A DNA stretch of 64,000 bases from CAWBNS01 sp964445105 (GCA_964445105.1 CAYUJS010000005.1:4601-68600), one strand, 5' to 3'; shown: positions 52,642 through 62,446, counted from the first letter of the stretch. Made by a program: numbers and translations. The notes: generated from the sequence alone by a model not told the origin.

Positions 52642-53736
52642 TCAACCTTTATAGATAACTTTTTTATAGATCTTGCCGGGGAACTCTTTAATCGCGCGCT
52701 TCAATATTAGGCTCATTAGCAGAACAGTTAATTTCGAGACAGGTAGTTTTGTCAAGGAAAGAAGTTCGTCGATCGCGAGCTCCTGCTCGGGTAGTTGGTC
52801 CAAAAGGGCGCGCTCTTCTGCTTCTAAAGGCATAGCGGTGGCTTCTATTGACTTAACAAATAATTCTCCAAAATGGCTGACAATATCCTCAGCCGATTCG
52901 ATAAGGTGGGCCTTATCGCTTTTCAGAAGTGCGTGATTGCCGCGAAAATGGGGGGTATCCGCGCGGCCAGGTAAAGCAAAGACGGGGCGTTTACCTTGAC
53001 TGAGTGCCTGCTCTGCTGTGATCAGCGCGCCACTTTGGCTGGGTGCTTCTACCACAACGATACCTAGTGAAAGGCCACTGACGATACGATTGCGTCGCGG
53101 AAACTGCTGGCGGCTGGGCGGTGTGAACATAGGGAACTCGCTAATAACCGCGCCTTGTTTTGCAATGTGCTGTGCCAGAAGCGTGTTTTCTTTCGGATAG
53201 ATATCGGAGAGGCCGGAGCCGATGACGGCAATGGTGCGCCCTTTGCTCTCTAGCGTCGCTTGGTGGGCTGCTGTGTCAATACCACGTGCCAGGCCGCTAA
53301 CGATGGTGAATCCCTGGCTTGCAAGGTCTCTAGAAAGCTGTTGGGCCATCTCCATGCCGTAGATGCTTGCATTGCGGGTGCCTATCAAAGCCAAGCAGCG
53401 TTCATCGCAGGGCTGAAGCGTGCCTTTCACGTAAAGAACCGCCGGCGCATCGGGCAACTGCGCCAGCCGGCTGGGATAGTTGGGGTCGGTGTATGCGAGA
53501 ATGCTTACGCCTTTGTCTGCAGCTTCGTCCAGATCCGCACGCCATTTGGACTGCTCTTTGCAAGTGGCCAGCCCTTGGATTACCTTTGGTGAAAATCCTG
53601 GCAGCTCAGCTAGGGCTGCAGGTGGCGCATAAAACGCTTCTAAGGCCGATCCAAAATAGCTGAGCAGTAGGCGGATTCGCATAGGCCCTACCTGCGCAGC
53701 GCTGTTTAGCGCCACCAATGCTTCAAGTTCATCCAT
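52642..53736 (-). CDS. dprA: DNA processing protein DprA
   Basis: 364 aa. Loads RecA on incoming single-stranded DNA during transformation. The Rossmann core is clear: LALIGTRNASIYGMEMAQQL, TIVSGLARGIDTAAHQATLE, QFPRRNRIVSGLSLGIVVVE and GALITAEQALSQGKRPVFAL. N-terminal HhH-like region and a C-terminal winged helix (LDQLPEQELAIDELLSLTKL) are present. It overlaps aroB by 8 bases and lies just before topA, an arrangement also common elsewhere for dprA-topA. Confidence 0.95.
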   Translation of the reverse strand: MDELEALVALNSAAQVGPMRIRLLLSYFGSALEAFYAPPAALAELPGFSPKVIQGLATCKEQSKWRADLDEAADKGVSILAYTDPNYPSRLAQLPDAPAVLYVKGTLQPCDERCLALIGTRNASIYGMEMAQQLSRDLASQGFTIVSGLARGIDTAAHQATLESKGRTIAVIGSGLSDIYPKENTLLAQHIAKQGAVISEFPMFTPPSRQQFPRRNRIVSGLSLGIVVVEAPSQSGALITAEQALSQGKRPVFALPGRADTPHFRGNHALLKSDKAHLIESAEDIVSHFGELFVKSIEATAMPLEAEERALLDQLPEQELAIDELLSLTKLPVSKLTVLLMSLILKRAIKEFPGKIYKKVIYKG

Positions 53737-54760
53737 CGAGAAGCTGCTCTAATGCTAGATTTCGTAACAGTTCCGCTTGGCCCTCTTCCCTTAAAAGCAC
53801 AAATGCAAGCTCGCCTTGCTCGGTTTTTTTATCCCTCTGCATCCAAGGGATGAGATCGCGCATACTTATCCTGTCGGGCAGGGCAGTAGGCAGGCCTGCT
53901 TTTAGGCAAAGGGCTTGCAGGCGATCGGCTACTTTTTGTGGGGTAATCGCTAGCTTTACACCCAAACGCGCGGCTACGTTCATGCCGATGGCTACCGCCT
54001 CGCCGTGAAGTAGATGAGAGTCCATAGCTCTCTCTAGTGCGTGGCCGGTCGTGTGGCCAAAATTGAGAATAGCGCGCTGGCCCATATCCCAGGGGTCAAG
54101 GCTAACTATCCTTTGTTTGTTGTTGATGCAGCGCTGGATTAACTCCGCTAGGGAAGTTGAGCGCCGCTGCAATAGAGCGTCCATTTCTATTTCCAAGAAA
54201 ACCAGCAAGCCCGGATCGCAGACAAAGCCGTACTTAATCGCCTCGGCCAAACCCGCGCGCAATTCCCGGTCGGGTAGGGTTTGCAGACAGTCGATGTTTG
54301 CATACACAGCCTTCGGTAGATGAAAGGTGCCGATGGCGTTTTTTAGATCGCCAAAATTGATGCCATTTTTTCCACCAACCGCTGCATCGATCATTCCTAG
54401 CAGGGTGGTGGGGATCGTTAGAAGGTCTATCCCGCGCATGTAACAGCTGGCGGCAAAACCCGCTGCATCTGTCAGCGCGCCACCGCCCAGACTTACCATT
54501 ACCGAGCGCCTATCTAGACCTGCCGCTCGCATCGCAGCCCAGCAAGACTGTACGCAGGCGAGCTCTTTGGCCTCCTCGCCGCAGGGAAAAAGAAATTTTT
54601 GGTAAGACCAGCCAGCGTTTTCCAGCTCCTGCGCCACCGCAGCTCCGTAGCGCGTGTGTGCTGAATCGGTAGAAGCGATGATCCCCCGGCAGCCCACTGG
54701 CCAACGGCTCAAAAGTGTGCGCAGTTCGCGAAACCCCAAAGATACAATAACTTCTTCCAT
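53729..54760 (-). CDS. aroB: 3-dehydroquinate synthase
   Basis: 343 aa. Second step of the shikimate pathway. NAD-binding VSLGGGALTDAAGFAASCYM, then LTIPTTLLGMIDAAVGGKNG and the metal-site ELRAGLAEAIKYGFVCD and LNFGHTTGHALERA (His ligands). All catalytic segments are intact. First gene of the aroB-dprA-topA operon with a strong promoter upstream. Confidence 0.95.
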   Translation of the reverse strand: MEEVIVSLGFRELRTLLSRWPVGCRGIIASTDSAHTRYGAAVAQELENAGWSYQKFLFPCGEEAKELACVQSCWAAMRAAGLDRRSVMVSLGGGALTDAAGFAASCYMRGIDLLTIPTTLLGMIDAAVGGKNGINFGDLKNAIGTFHLPKAVYANIDCLQTLPDRELRAGLAEAIKYGFVCDPGLLVFLEIEMDALLQRRSTSLAELIQRCINNKQRIVSLDPWDMGQRAILNFGHTTGHALERAMDSHLLHGEAVAIGMNVAARLGVKLAITPQKVADRLQALCLKAGLPTALPDRISMRDLIPWMQRDKKTEQGELAFVLLREEGQAELLRNLALEQLLDG

Positions 54761-54792
54761 GACACTGCGAAATAAATGATAAACTGTTGGAA

Positions 54793-54821
54793 GATCTTAC
54801 AGAGCAGTGCCTTACCCCACA
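54793..54821 (-). promoter_or_regulatory. Promoter of aroB-dprA-topA
   Basis: Minus strand: -35 TTGTGG (54816-54821), 17-base spacer, -10 TAAGAT (54793-54798), about 33 bases before the aroB ATG. The rest of the gap up to 54945 also serves the divergent gene at 54946, where TTGCAA (54891-54896) is a possible -35. Confidence 0.65.
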
Positions 54822-54945
54822 AGAAAAATAACTAAGTCACTAAAAAACAATGGGAAAGGTGTCTTTTGAACGGGTATTAAGGATCTTTTGCAAATTAATC
54901 CTAAATCATTCAACATAGTAACTTTTCGGAAGAGACAGGTTGAGT

Positions 54946-55686
54946 ATGGTACAGAAACAGAAGACAGAATCCCAAGAAATCGAACTGATTCCGGGCTCCC
55001 CGCTCATTTTTCAACTAGTCGACTGGTTTCATGAGCATGGGCGATTTGTGGCCTACGCTATTGTAGCTCTGCTCGTGGTTTTGCTGTCTGCGCTAGTCTG
55101 GGCCGGTCAACGTCAAGGCACTTCGGAGAAGTCATATATCGGAGCTCAAGTTTCTTATGAAAAATTTTTTAAAATAGCTGCTGATCAGATCGATCCTGCT
55201 AAAGAACAGCCGTTTTTGGCCTTGCAGGAGGCCATGGAAGAGCACCCAGACTTAAGCGCTCGTTACGAGGGGCCTGTAGCGCAGGTATTTCTGCGCGTTG
55301 CGGCCATGGAGCCCGCCCTGATCTACGGCGGTAAAGCGTTGACCAGGCTTTCGAACGAGAACTTTCCCTTCTTCGAGGACTTTTCCAAGACCTCCTTGCT
55401 GATCGTGCAAGAAGAAGAGCAGGAGGCTTTAAAACGCGCGCTGTTCTTACAAAAGAAGATGTTAGAGGCCGGCGGTAAAGATGCTATTACAATGCTGAAC
55501 CAGCTGCGCATTGCCATGCTTTATGGTCGAATGGGTAACAAAGTTGAAGAAAGCAATGCTTGGAGGCAGTGGGAGCGGCTGGTTATTACTAACCCACAAG
55601 CAGCACAGCAGATAGCCGATGGTTTTAAAACGGGCAAGGTTTCTCTAGCTGATTATATTGCTGCTAGAAAAAAAGATTTAAGTTAA
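54946..55686 (+). CDS. Single-pass membrane protein with TPR-like periplasmic part (YfgM-like)
   Basis: 246 aa from ATG 54946. One strong membrane helix (about residues 32-52, FVAYAIVALLVVLLSALVWA) with the N-terminus in the cytoplasm, then a helical domain of TPR-like pairs (KFFKIAADQIDPAKEQPFLA, MLNQLRIAMLYGRMGNKVEE). This architecture matches YfgM proteins, which work with the SecYEG/PpiD chaperone network, but similarity is structural only. Stands alone between a divergent aroB operon and unknown sequence. A weak ribosome site. Confidence 0.6.
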   Translation: MVQKQKTESQEIELIPGSPLIFQLVDWFHEHGRFVAYAIVALLVVLLSALVWAGQRQGTSEKSYIGAQVSYEKFFKIAADQIDPAKEQPFLALQEAMEEHPDLSARYEGPVAQVFLRVAAMEPALIYGGKALTRLSNENFPFFEDFSKTSLLIVQEEEQEALKRALFLQKKMLEAGGKDAITMLNQLRIAMLYGRMGNKVEESNAWRQWERLVITNPQAAQQIADGFKTGKVSLADYIAARKKDLS

Positions 55687-55870
55687 ATAATAAAGCAACC
55701 CGAAAATAGTGGGACAACGGAGCAATGAGGGAGGTGACACCAGTCGTTATGACGCTCGAAACCACGGCCTTTGGGATTTTGAAAAAGTTGAATTAGATAT
55801 TGGACTTGTGCGCAACTTAGCGGACGAGATTGGAAAAATTTTATAGAGAGAGCTTGAAGGCGCATCTTAA

Positions 55871-56134
55871 ATGCCCCACATGCTCTCTTTCAGCTGCCCG
55901 CAAGGGCAGGTGGAGTATTTTACAGTGAGTACAGCTATTGGCTTGCTGGCGCTTGATGAATTGGAACGAATAGAGAGAGTTCAACGCTATGCCGCAAGGA
56001 TTGCTTTGCAGCCGCTATTCAACTTCAGTCAAGGCGCCGGAATGGTATCAGAGGAGCGTTTTCCTCTTGGAACAGCCGCAGTGCCTGCAAAGGAGACTGT
56101 GCAAGTGAAGGGGAAGATTACCGTTTCTTTCTAA
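55871..56134 (+). CDS. Small unknown protein, possibly truncated
   Basis: 87 aa from ATG 55871 after GAAGGCGC. The C-terminus (ERFPLGTAAVPAKETVQVKG, then KITVSF) recalls the ending of SIMPL-domain (DUF541) proteins, usually about 230 aa, so this could be the tail of a broken one. The upstream 180 bases hold a matching-strand open stretch (DTSRYDARNHGLWDFEKVEL, then GLVRNLADEIGKIL and stop) without a start. A very good terminator follows at 56158, which argues that something here is transcribed. Confidence 0.4.
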   Translation: MPHMLSFSCPQGQVEYFTVSTAIGLLALDELERIERVQRYAARIALQPLFNFSQGAGMVSEERFPLGTAAVPAKETVQVKGKITVSF

Positions 56135-56157
56135 AACGAGAGAAATAACAATTGTTT

Positions 56158-56191
56158 ATGGCTGTTTGGTGAGTAATCGCCAAACAGCCAT
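56158..56191 (+). terminator. Strong intrinsic terminator before the Bat operon
   Basis: Perfect 12-bp stem ATGGCTGTTTGG / CCAAACAGCCAT (56158-56169 with 56180-56191), 10-base loop, then TTTTAG. It lies 24 bases after the stop of the small gene and only 35 bases before the first bat gene, leaving little space for a separate bat promoter. Confidence 0.85.
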
Positions 56192-56225
56192 TTTAGTATG
56201 AGCTTTTTAACGCAGGGTTTAGGGC

Positions 56226-57320
56226 TTGGGATTTCCGACGATAGATCTGTGGCCGGCGGCGTTGGTGGCTCTAGGCCTAGCTGTGGTAGTTCTGACCCGA
56301 CGCTGGTGGCGGGCAGATGAGCCCTTTGTCTTCGTTTCGCGAGCCGCCGATTATGCCGACGAAGCTAGCACCTGGCGCTTGCGCTGGCGTGGATTGCCCA
56401 CACAATTTATGGTTGCGGCTTTAAGTTGTTTTGCGCTGGCCTTCACAAACCCTCGCGTATCCCTACCTGGAGCTAGCGAACCCTCAGCTCCTAGAGCTAT
56501 CCCCACGCGTGGACTGGCTTTTTATTTGCTGCTTGATCATTCCGGCTCTATGCGCCAAACCGCTGTAGAGTCGGTGACGGACGAGGGGCTGCCCATTACG
56601 AAAATGACCCTGTTAAAACAAGTGACGAACGCTTTTATTGCACAACGCCCTAACGATCTGCTCGGGTTGGTGGCCTTTGCGCGCACAGCGGATATCCTCG
56701 CCCCTTTGACGTTAGATCACCAAGCGATTCGCCAGACCCTGGCGCGCGTGCAAGTGGTAGAAAATCGCGCGGACGACGGCACGGGTATTGGTTATGCCAT
56801 TTTTAAAACGGTGAGTTCCGTAATCTCCACGAAGCATTTTGGAGAGCAATTGAAAGGGGGCGCAAAGCCCTCTTATACGATTGACCGTGTGGTGCTGATC
56901 CTGCTTACAGACGGATTTCAAGCACCTAACCCGCTAGATAATGGAGATTGGATGCGTACCATGCCCATGGAGGATGCCGCCGCTTTTGCTAAGGCCCATG
57001 AGGTAAAGGTTTATCTGATTAACATTGACGCAAAGATTCGTGAAGACAAGTTTCAGCCCCATCGCAATCTACTAAAACGCGTTGCACAGGTCACCGGAGG
57101 AAATTTTTTTATTGCGGACAATCCCGATTTATTAAAACAGGTATTTGCCGAAATTGATCTAATCGAGACAGATCTATTACCAGCTGAAGCAGAAATAGTG
57201 GAACAGACACCAACAGAAAAACATTGGCTGAGGCTCTATCCAGCCCTTATTTTATTGGGTCTTGTTTGTTTTGGCTTGTCGATTGCTCTCTACACGACAG
57301 TGTTGCGGAGGATTCCGTAA
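56226..57320 (+). CDS. batA: VWA-domain membrane protein, BatA-like
   Basis: 364 aa from TTG 56226 (no ATG/GTG fits better). Helices near 9-24 and 60-75, a von Willebrand A domain (about 97-310) with the MIDAS metal motif in YLLLDHSGSMRQTAV and the second part in ILLTDGFQAPNPLD, then a C-terminal helix (WLRLYPALILLGLVCFGLSI). Bat proteins (aerotolerance operon of Bacteroides, also Leptospira and Francisella) form inner-membrane complexes; exact role is unknown. First of four bat genes. The usual MoxR ATPase and DUF58 gene that precede it are not in the window. Confidence 0.85.
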   Translation: MGFPTIDLWPAALVALGLAVVVLTRRWWRADEPFVFVSRAADYADEASTWRLRWRGLPTQFMVAALSCFALAFTNPRVSLPGASEPSAPRAIPTRGLAFYLLLDHSGSMRQTAVESVTDEGLPITKMTLLKQVTNAFIAQRPNDLLGLVAFARTADILAPLTLDHQAIRQTLARVQVVENRADDGTGIGYAIFKTVSSVISTKHFGEQLKGGAKPSYTIDRVVLILLTDGFQAPNPLDNGDWMRTMPMEDAAAFAKAHEVKVYLINIDAKIREDKFQPHRNLLKRVAQVTGGNFFIADNPDLLKQVFAEIDLIETDLLPAEAEIVEQTPTEKHWLRLYPALILLGLVCFGLSIALYTTVLRRIP

Positions 57321-57322
57321 GC

Positions 57323-59917
57323 ATGTGGATTTCTTATGAATCACCAGTTTTTGCTAGCCTTCTGCTAGCGTTGCCTTTGTTTGGGCTGCTGTTTGTTTGT
57401 TTGGCGCGCTACCGTCGTCGATCTCTAAAGGAATTTTTTAACGATCGAGGAGTGGACGCTTCGGTTGGTTTACTCCGCTCTAATCTCTCCAGCGGGCTAC
57501 GAGGCCTATTTTTTCTGTTAGCTTACGCCTTGAGTGTGCTTGCGCTGATGGACCCTGTGTTACAGCTCGATTCTGAGCGGCCCACCAGCAGCTCTACCCA
57601 ACAGAGCGCCAAAGTGAGACGCAAAGTCCACGATGTGGTATTCCTTCTCGATGTATCAGCCTCTATGGGCGTGAAAGATGGTCGTTTGAGCCGCTCTCGC
57701 CTAGATTATGGCAAAGAAATTATCGATGAAATTGTCGACAGATTGCGCGGCGAAACGGCTTCTCTTTTTATTTTTACCTCGGAAACTACGCAGATAGTTC
57801 CGGGCACAATGGACTACCTCTATCTCAGGCAGCTTTTAAGAGAAGTCGATGTAAACGGCAATGGTGCTACTGGAACAGACCTAGGTGGCACCTTGAAAGT
57901 AATTTATGAGCAGTATTGGGCTCGTCCCGAGCAAAGACGCTTGAGCGCGCTCATCCTTTCGGACGGTGGAGATACTACTCTGGAGGGTCTTGCTGGCTCT
58001 GAAAGGCAAAAAGCGATAGCGCAAATTACGAAGACGCTCCAGCTGCATGGTACGGTGGACACGATTGGATTGGGTACGCTGTCTGGTGGGGAGGTCCCTG
58101 GAGTAAACCAGAAGGTCCATTCGGCCCTCGTCGAAGATGTGCTAGAGGCTATTTCTGCCGCAGGTAGAGGACAGTATTTTAGTGCGGCAAATCTTTCCTC
58201 AACGGAGTTAGCCGAGCGCATAGTCGCCAACCTCCAACGTGAGCACGCTTCTTTCGGTGGTGTTCACGAGCAGGTATTGATGGCGGGCAACGTGTTAGGA
58301 ACGGAGATTACGCGTCATTCTCTCTTTCAGCTCTTTTTAGGGCTCGCGATGCTATTTTTGGCAGTTGGTTTGCTGTGGCCGGTGGGAATATTAGTTCTTG
58401 TACTAATCTGGGCGTTTCTACCACTAGGTTTACAAGCAGACAATGCCGCACTAGAAACCTTCTCCAGGCGCGCACTGCTCTATGTGCAGGCGGATAAACT
58501 AGAGCGCGCGCAGAGCATTTATCAAAAGCTACTAACAGATGATTTAGCCTTATGGCAGAAAAACATCCTGCGCTATGACCTAGGAACGCTTGCCTTACAA
58601 CAGCAGCAATGGCTACAAGCGACAGAATGGTTTGCCAAGGTCGAATCAGCTGATCAAATGTCCCCCGAATTTACTGCAAGATGGCGTTTTAACCGCGCGC
58701 TGGCCATGTACGGCGCGGCTGCTGCAGACGCCGCGCTTGATGAGGATGAACGCACGGTTTTGCTGGAGCAGGCTTTGGCGCTGACCACTGGTGATGCGCA
58801 GCCCACCATGCGCAGTTTGCGCATTGCGATTAAACGGTCTTTAACCAAGTTGCAAACTAAGCAGACGGAACAATTTCTCGTACAAAATTCTCCTCTCCAG
58901 GCGTTAGGCGTGGTGTGGGCCTGGGCAATAGATCTAAGAGACCAGCTGCACCTATTACCGCCAGAGGCCTCAGCAGTAGATATAGGGAATCTTCTTCGAT
59001 CCTATGGAGAGAAGGGGGAGAAATTAACTTCTCCAAAGCAGGTCAAGGACCTAGTCGAGCGCTTACTTGGCGCGCTCAATGAGGAGGCTCTCCCGTCGAT
59101 ACGAGCACCGCTGGCCAGTCTCATCGCCGAGCTGGAAAAGGGCTTAAAAAGCGTGGAGGGTGGCTTGCAAGAGCTACAATGCGCCCTCGTGAAAGCTATT
59201 GCGTTTCGGCCTGTAGAGCTCAGCAGAGTGCAGAAGCTGTCAGCACAAGTAGAGAAAAGCTCCTCCCCCTACCTAGCGCTGGCACAATCCAGTCTAACCT
59301 CGGCTCTTTCGGCAAAAGACGAGCAGCAGAGAGCTCTCTACGCACAACAGGCGCTCTTCTGGTTACAGGAGGCTATAAGAGGAAACTTGGCGGTGGATGC
59401 TAAAGCGATTTTAGAGCGCGCCGTGCGCCTGGAGAATCGTGCTTGGCAATTTGCCAGAGCCTTGGGCGAAGGCAGCGAGTGGCAGGAAGCTAGGCGCACA
59501 AACCAGCAGCAGGTGCTCGACGTGGCTGCTACTTTTATCCCGCAAGTGCTGGATCAAGGACAAAAAAATTATGCTTCACAAAAGTGCCAGCGTTTTCCTT
59601 GGCAGGGGGTTTTACCCCTCTTTTTCGAGGGAGAGCACGCAGCTAAGCGGGCCAACCAGGCGACTTTATCTTTATCCTCTGTCATTAAAGAACAAAAAGA
59701 AGCTTACAGGAAATGGTCTAAAGCTTTAGAAATGCTGAATAAAGAAGAACCGCAGCAGCAGAGTTCTTCGGACTATAGCGCCGCGCAAAGGGGATTGCCT
59801 AAACAAATTCAGGACCTTTCTGTACAGGATGCACTGAGGCTGCTACAAGCTATGCAAGAAGCCGATCGCCGCAAAAAAGAACCTGTTCCTCTGAAACAAG
59901 GACCTAAACCGTGGTAG
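57323..59917 (+). CDS. batB: VWA-TPR fusion protein, BatB/BatC-like
   Basis: 864 aa. The start ATG 57323 lies two bases after the batA stop. Two N-terminal helices (5-27 and 58-78), then a VWA domain from about 104 with MIDAS VFLLDVSASMGVK and LILSDGGDTTLEG, more helices near 331-370 (FQLFLGLAMLFLAVGLLWPV), then TPR-like repeats (LERAQSIYQKLLTDDLALWQ). A ~350-residue helical, Gln/Glu/Ala-rich C-terminal region follows with no known domain. Ordinary BatB is about 330 aa and BatC a separate TPR protein; here they appear fused and extended. Confidence 0.85.
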   Translation: MWISYESPVFASLLLALPLFGLLFVCLARYRRRSLKEFFNDRGVDASVGLLRSNLSSGLRGLFFLLAYALSVLALMDPVLQLDSERPTSSSTQQSAKVRRKVHDVVFLLDVSASMGVKDGRLSRSRLDYGKEIIDEIVDRLRGETASLFIFTSETTQIVPGTMDYLYLRQLLREVDVNGNGATGTDLGGTLKVIYEQYWARPEQRRLSALILSDGGDTTLEGLAGSERQKAIAQITKTLQLHGTVDTIGLGTLSGGEVPGVNQKVHSALVEDVLEAISAAGRGQYFSAANLSSTELAERIVANLQREHASFGGVHEQVLMAGNVLGTEITRHSLFQLFLGLAMLFLAVGLLWPVGILVLVLIWAFLPLGLQADNAALETFSRRALLYVQADKLERAQSIYQKLLTDDLALWQKNILRYDLGTLALQQQQWLQATEWFAKVESADQMSPEFTARWRFNRALAMYGAAAADAALDEDERTVLLEQALALTTGDAQPTMRSLRIAIKRSLTKLQTKQTEQFLVQNSPLQALGVVWAWAIDLRDQLHLLPPEASAVDIGNLLRSYGEKGEKLTSPKQVKDLVERLLGALNEEALPSIRAPLASLIAELEKGLKSVEGGLQELQCALVKAIAFRPVELSRVQKLSAQVEKSSSPYLALAQSSLTSALSAKDEQQRALYAQQALFWLQEAIRGNLAVDAKAILERAVRLENRAWQFARALGEGSEWQEARRTNQQQVLDVAATFIPQVLDQGQKNYASQKCQRFPWQGVLPLFFEGEHAAKRANQATLSLSSVIKEQKEAYRKWSKALEMLNKEEPQQQSSSDYSAAQRGLPKQIQDLSVQDALRLLQAMQEADRRKKEPVPLKQGPKPW

Positions 59918-61623
59918 TAACGAGGATGCAAAATTCGCGAACTAAGTATCAGATGGCCTGGTTACTGGGTTTTCTTATGCTTTTGGTTGGTCAGCCCCTC
60001 TTCGCGGTTAAGGTCTTTGCAGAGATTGATTCCGCACGCATTGCCGAAAACCGCAAACTTGATGGAAAAATTCAGGTCATCCGCCTTCCGACAGAGAAAA
60101 TCGAAGAAGCTGCTATCCACTTAGATGGCAAACCTCTGCCTGTGCAAAAACTGGACGAGAGCATGAAGGGCAGTGATCTAGTCACGACTTATCGGTTCCA
60201 GATCCCCGGTAAGCCTAGGGGTTTGTACGGTTTGGCTGCAGTGACTGTGGTTGTGGATGGAAAAGCTTACTACAGTGCTCCCTCTACCTATGAGGTGACC
60301 AACGCACAGGCAAGTAATTCGCTGGACTTGGAGGCGATTGTCGCCCCCCAAACCCCCTTATACCCCTCTCAGCATGCCGTTTTTACCTATCGTATTCTCT
60401 ACAACCGCAGTATTGAATTGACCGCGGAAGAGTTGCCGCTGCTGGAAGCTAAAGGTTTTCAAAAGGTCGGCGATAAAAAGGTCAAAGACTATCAAAATGG
60501 CGACTATACGGTACAAGAAATTAGCCAAGAGGTACGCGCACTAAAGCCCGGAAAATACACCTACGGTCCCTCACATGTGGAAGGATTCTCTTACAAAGAG
60601 GACCTCGTCGGGCGGCGCGTTTATCAAAAACCGCGCCTGCGCGCCGATGAGGGAGCCCTGGACATCTTGGTTAACCCCTTTCCGACCAAAGATCGCCCGC
60701 TTTCGTTTGCCGGTGCCGTCGGAACCTATCGTGTAAAAGCGCGCCTCACCACGCCAGGTGAGGTGCACATAGGCGATAAAATCGAGGTAGGCTTTGCCGT
60801 CTCTGGAGAGGGTGAACTAGATTCTTTATCCATGCCGGACGTAAGCTGCCAGCCGGGATTCAGTGGATTTTTTGAGCTGGGTACCTATCCCTATTTCGAA
60901 CAACGCGGCGCTAACGGGAAAGAGTTTATTCTTACTTTCAGGCCGCTATCTGCCGGTCTAAAAACAATACCGGGCATCGAATTTAGCTACTTTGATCCGC
61001 TCCTACAGCAGTATCAAACCCTGCTCTCACAGCCCCTCGATATTGTCGTAAGGCCGTTTACGCTTCAATCTGCCCCTCGTCGTGCTGGATACGAAGAACC
61101 GAAAGTCAAATTGTCAGCAGATGCTCAGCCCGAGATCGATTATCAGTTGGCTTTAGGTAAACCCGAGCACACTCGCTCCCCTAAGCCGTTTGAACTGTCC
61201 CCCGCCGATCTAGTGCCTCCAAATGGCTCTATGCAAGATGTCTGGATAGCGTTAGGTGCTTTACCGATCCTTATCGGAGGGCAAGTCGCTTTCAGGCGCT
61301 TTCGTGCGCGCAAAAAGCCGCTTGCTAAACGCAATACAAGCGAAGATTATCTGGCTTTAGCCGTGCGCAGCAAAGGCCAGGGCGCTAAAGTATTCACCTA
61401 CCTGGAAAAATCCTTCTTCCTTCTGCTAAAGGAAAAAGGATTTTACGATAGCGTGCTCACCTCGCCAGAACGCCTTCCTACCGAGGGTGAAGTAGGGCTG
61501 GTGCGTCAATTTCTCGTAGAATTGGAGGCGCGCCGCTTCGGCAAAGGGGAGCAACTTTCCGATCGCGAAGTGCTTAAAGAAGCGCAACGATTGTATAACC
61601 GCGTACGCTACGGAAGAGGATAA
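59911..61623 (+). CDS. batD: BatD-like protein (oxygen-tolerance family)
   Basis: 570 aa. GTG 59911 with AAGGA eight bases upstream overlaps the batB stop. A signal peptide (MAWLLGFLMLLVGQPLFAV) is followed by several immunoglobulin-like beta domains: VKVFAEIDSARIAENRKLDG, then YPSQHAVFTYRILYNRSIEL, VHIGDKIEVGFAVSGEGELD and LTFRPLSAGLKTIPGIEFSY, as in BatD. A membrane helix near 444-462 leads to a cytoplasmic tail of about 105 residues. It is the periplasmic component of the Bat system. Confidence 0.85.
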   Translation: MVVTRMQNSRTKYQMAWLLGFLMLLVGQPLFAVKVFAEIDSARIAENRKLDGKIQVIRLPTEKIEEAAIHLDGKPLPVQKLDESMKGSDLVTTYRFQIPGKPRGLYGLAAVTVVVDGKAYYSAPSTYEVTNAQASNSLDLEAIVAPQTPLYPSQHAVFTYRILYNRSIELTAEELPLLEAKGFQKVGDKKVKDYQNGDYTVQEISQEVRALKPGKYTYGPSHVEGFSYKEDLVGRRVYQKPRLRADEGALDILVNPFPTKDRPLSFAGAVGTYRVKARLTTPGEVHIGDKIEVGFAVSGEGELDSLSMPDVSCQPGFSGFFELGTYPYFEQRGANGKEFILTFRPLSAGLKTIPGIEFSYFDPLLQQYQTLLSQPLDIVVRPFTLQSAPRRAGYEEPKVKLSADAQPEIDYQLALGKPEHTRSPKPFELSPADLVPPNGSMQDVWIALGALPILIGGQVAFRRFRARKKPLAKRNTSEDYLALAVRSKGQGAKVFTYLEKSFFLLLKEKGFYDSVLTSPERLPTEGEVGLVRQFLVELEARRFGKGEQLSDREVLKEAQRLYNRVRYGRG

Positions 61624-61625
61624 AG

Positions 61626-62429
61626 ATGAACGTTTTGCTAGCTCAGAACCGCTTCCTTCTTTTTATTCTTTATTTACTATTCCCGCTCTTTTTTTGCCCT
61701 TCTGTCCATGCTGACGGCTTGCAGACGCAACTCAACCAAGCCTATGCAAGTTACATGGAGGGGGTGAACGCTGACACAGTCGCGGAGCGACAGCAGGCCT
61801 ATAATCGCGCGCTTAAGCTCTATGCACAGCTAGAAAAGGAACCAGGCAACGGCAAACTCCTTTACAACATCGGGAACGCCTATTATGAGCTCGGGGAGTA
61901 TGGCTGGGCGATCTACTATTACCGTTTGGCCCAGCAACTCTTGCCGCGCGACCACCAGGTGCGCCAACAGCTCAATCGCGCTCTAGTCAAGCAAGGGCTG
62001 CCCGCTCCGGTAGAGCGGCCTGTCGCGCAAAACGCGCTTTATTGGCAGTATAAAATGTCTCAGTCGGAACGCATCCTTCTATTTTTAGCTCTGCTAACAG
62101 CGACTTTTGCCCTTGCATCGCTTTATGTGTGGGCGCGCCGCGAAGCGGTAAAAATCCTGCTGGGCGTTTTCACTGCTTGCTCAACCATCCTCCTCGGCAG
62201 TATATTGTATGCGCAGTACTTTGCCCCCATCGAAGCGGTGGTGGTAGGTGCCTATGGCCTCTACCATTCTCCTTCCGAAGAATCGGCCGTTATCAGCGTA
62301 GAGCCGCTTATCCCTGGTACCACTTTAGAGATTCGTGGTATGATCAATGATGGACCCTGGTTGAAGGTAATTTTACCTACAGGCCAGACCGGCTATTTGC
62401 CCAGTGAGGCAGCCCGAGTAATGTTGTGA
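61626..62429 (+). CDS. batE: BatE-like TPR and SH3 membrane protein
   Basis: 267 aa, 2 bases after batD. Signal peptide or first helix (FLLFILYLLFPLFFCPSVHA), TPR repeats (KLLYNIGNAYYELGEYGWAI then YYYRLAQQLLPRDHQVRQQL), two membrane helices about 140-200, and a C-terminal SH3b-type domain (YGLYHSPSEESAVISVEPLI, GPWLKVILPTGQTGYLPS). The TPR-TM-SH3 order matches BatE. Last of the recognised bat genes. Confidence 0.85.
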   Translation: MNVLLAQNRFLLFILYLLFPLFFCPSVHADGLQTQLNQAYASYMEGVNADTVAERQQAYNRALKLYAQLEKEPGNGKLLYNIGNAYYELGEYGWAIYYYRLAQQLLPRDHQVRQQLNRALVKQGLPAPVERPVAQNALYWQYKMSQSERILLFLALLTATFALASLYVWARREAVKILLGVFTACSTILLGSILYAQYFAPIEAVVVGAYGLYHSPSEESAVISVEPLIPGTTLEIRGMINDGPWLKVILPTGQTGYLPSEAARVML

Positions 62430-62446
62430 GACCTAGTGGATGAGCG

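Noticed and set aside
57224..57322. In-frame upstream ATG for batB
   Set aside because: It lies within batA and would add 33 residues without family support; ATG 57323 two bases after the batA stop fits better.
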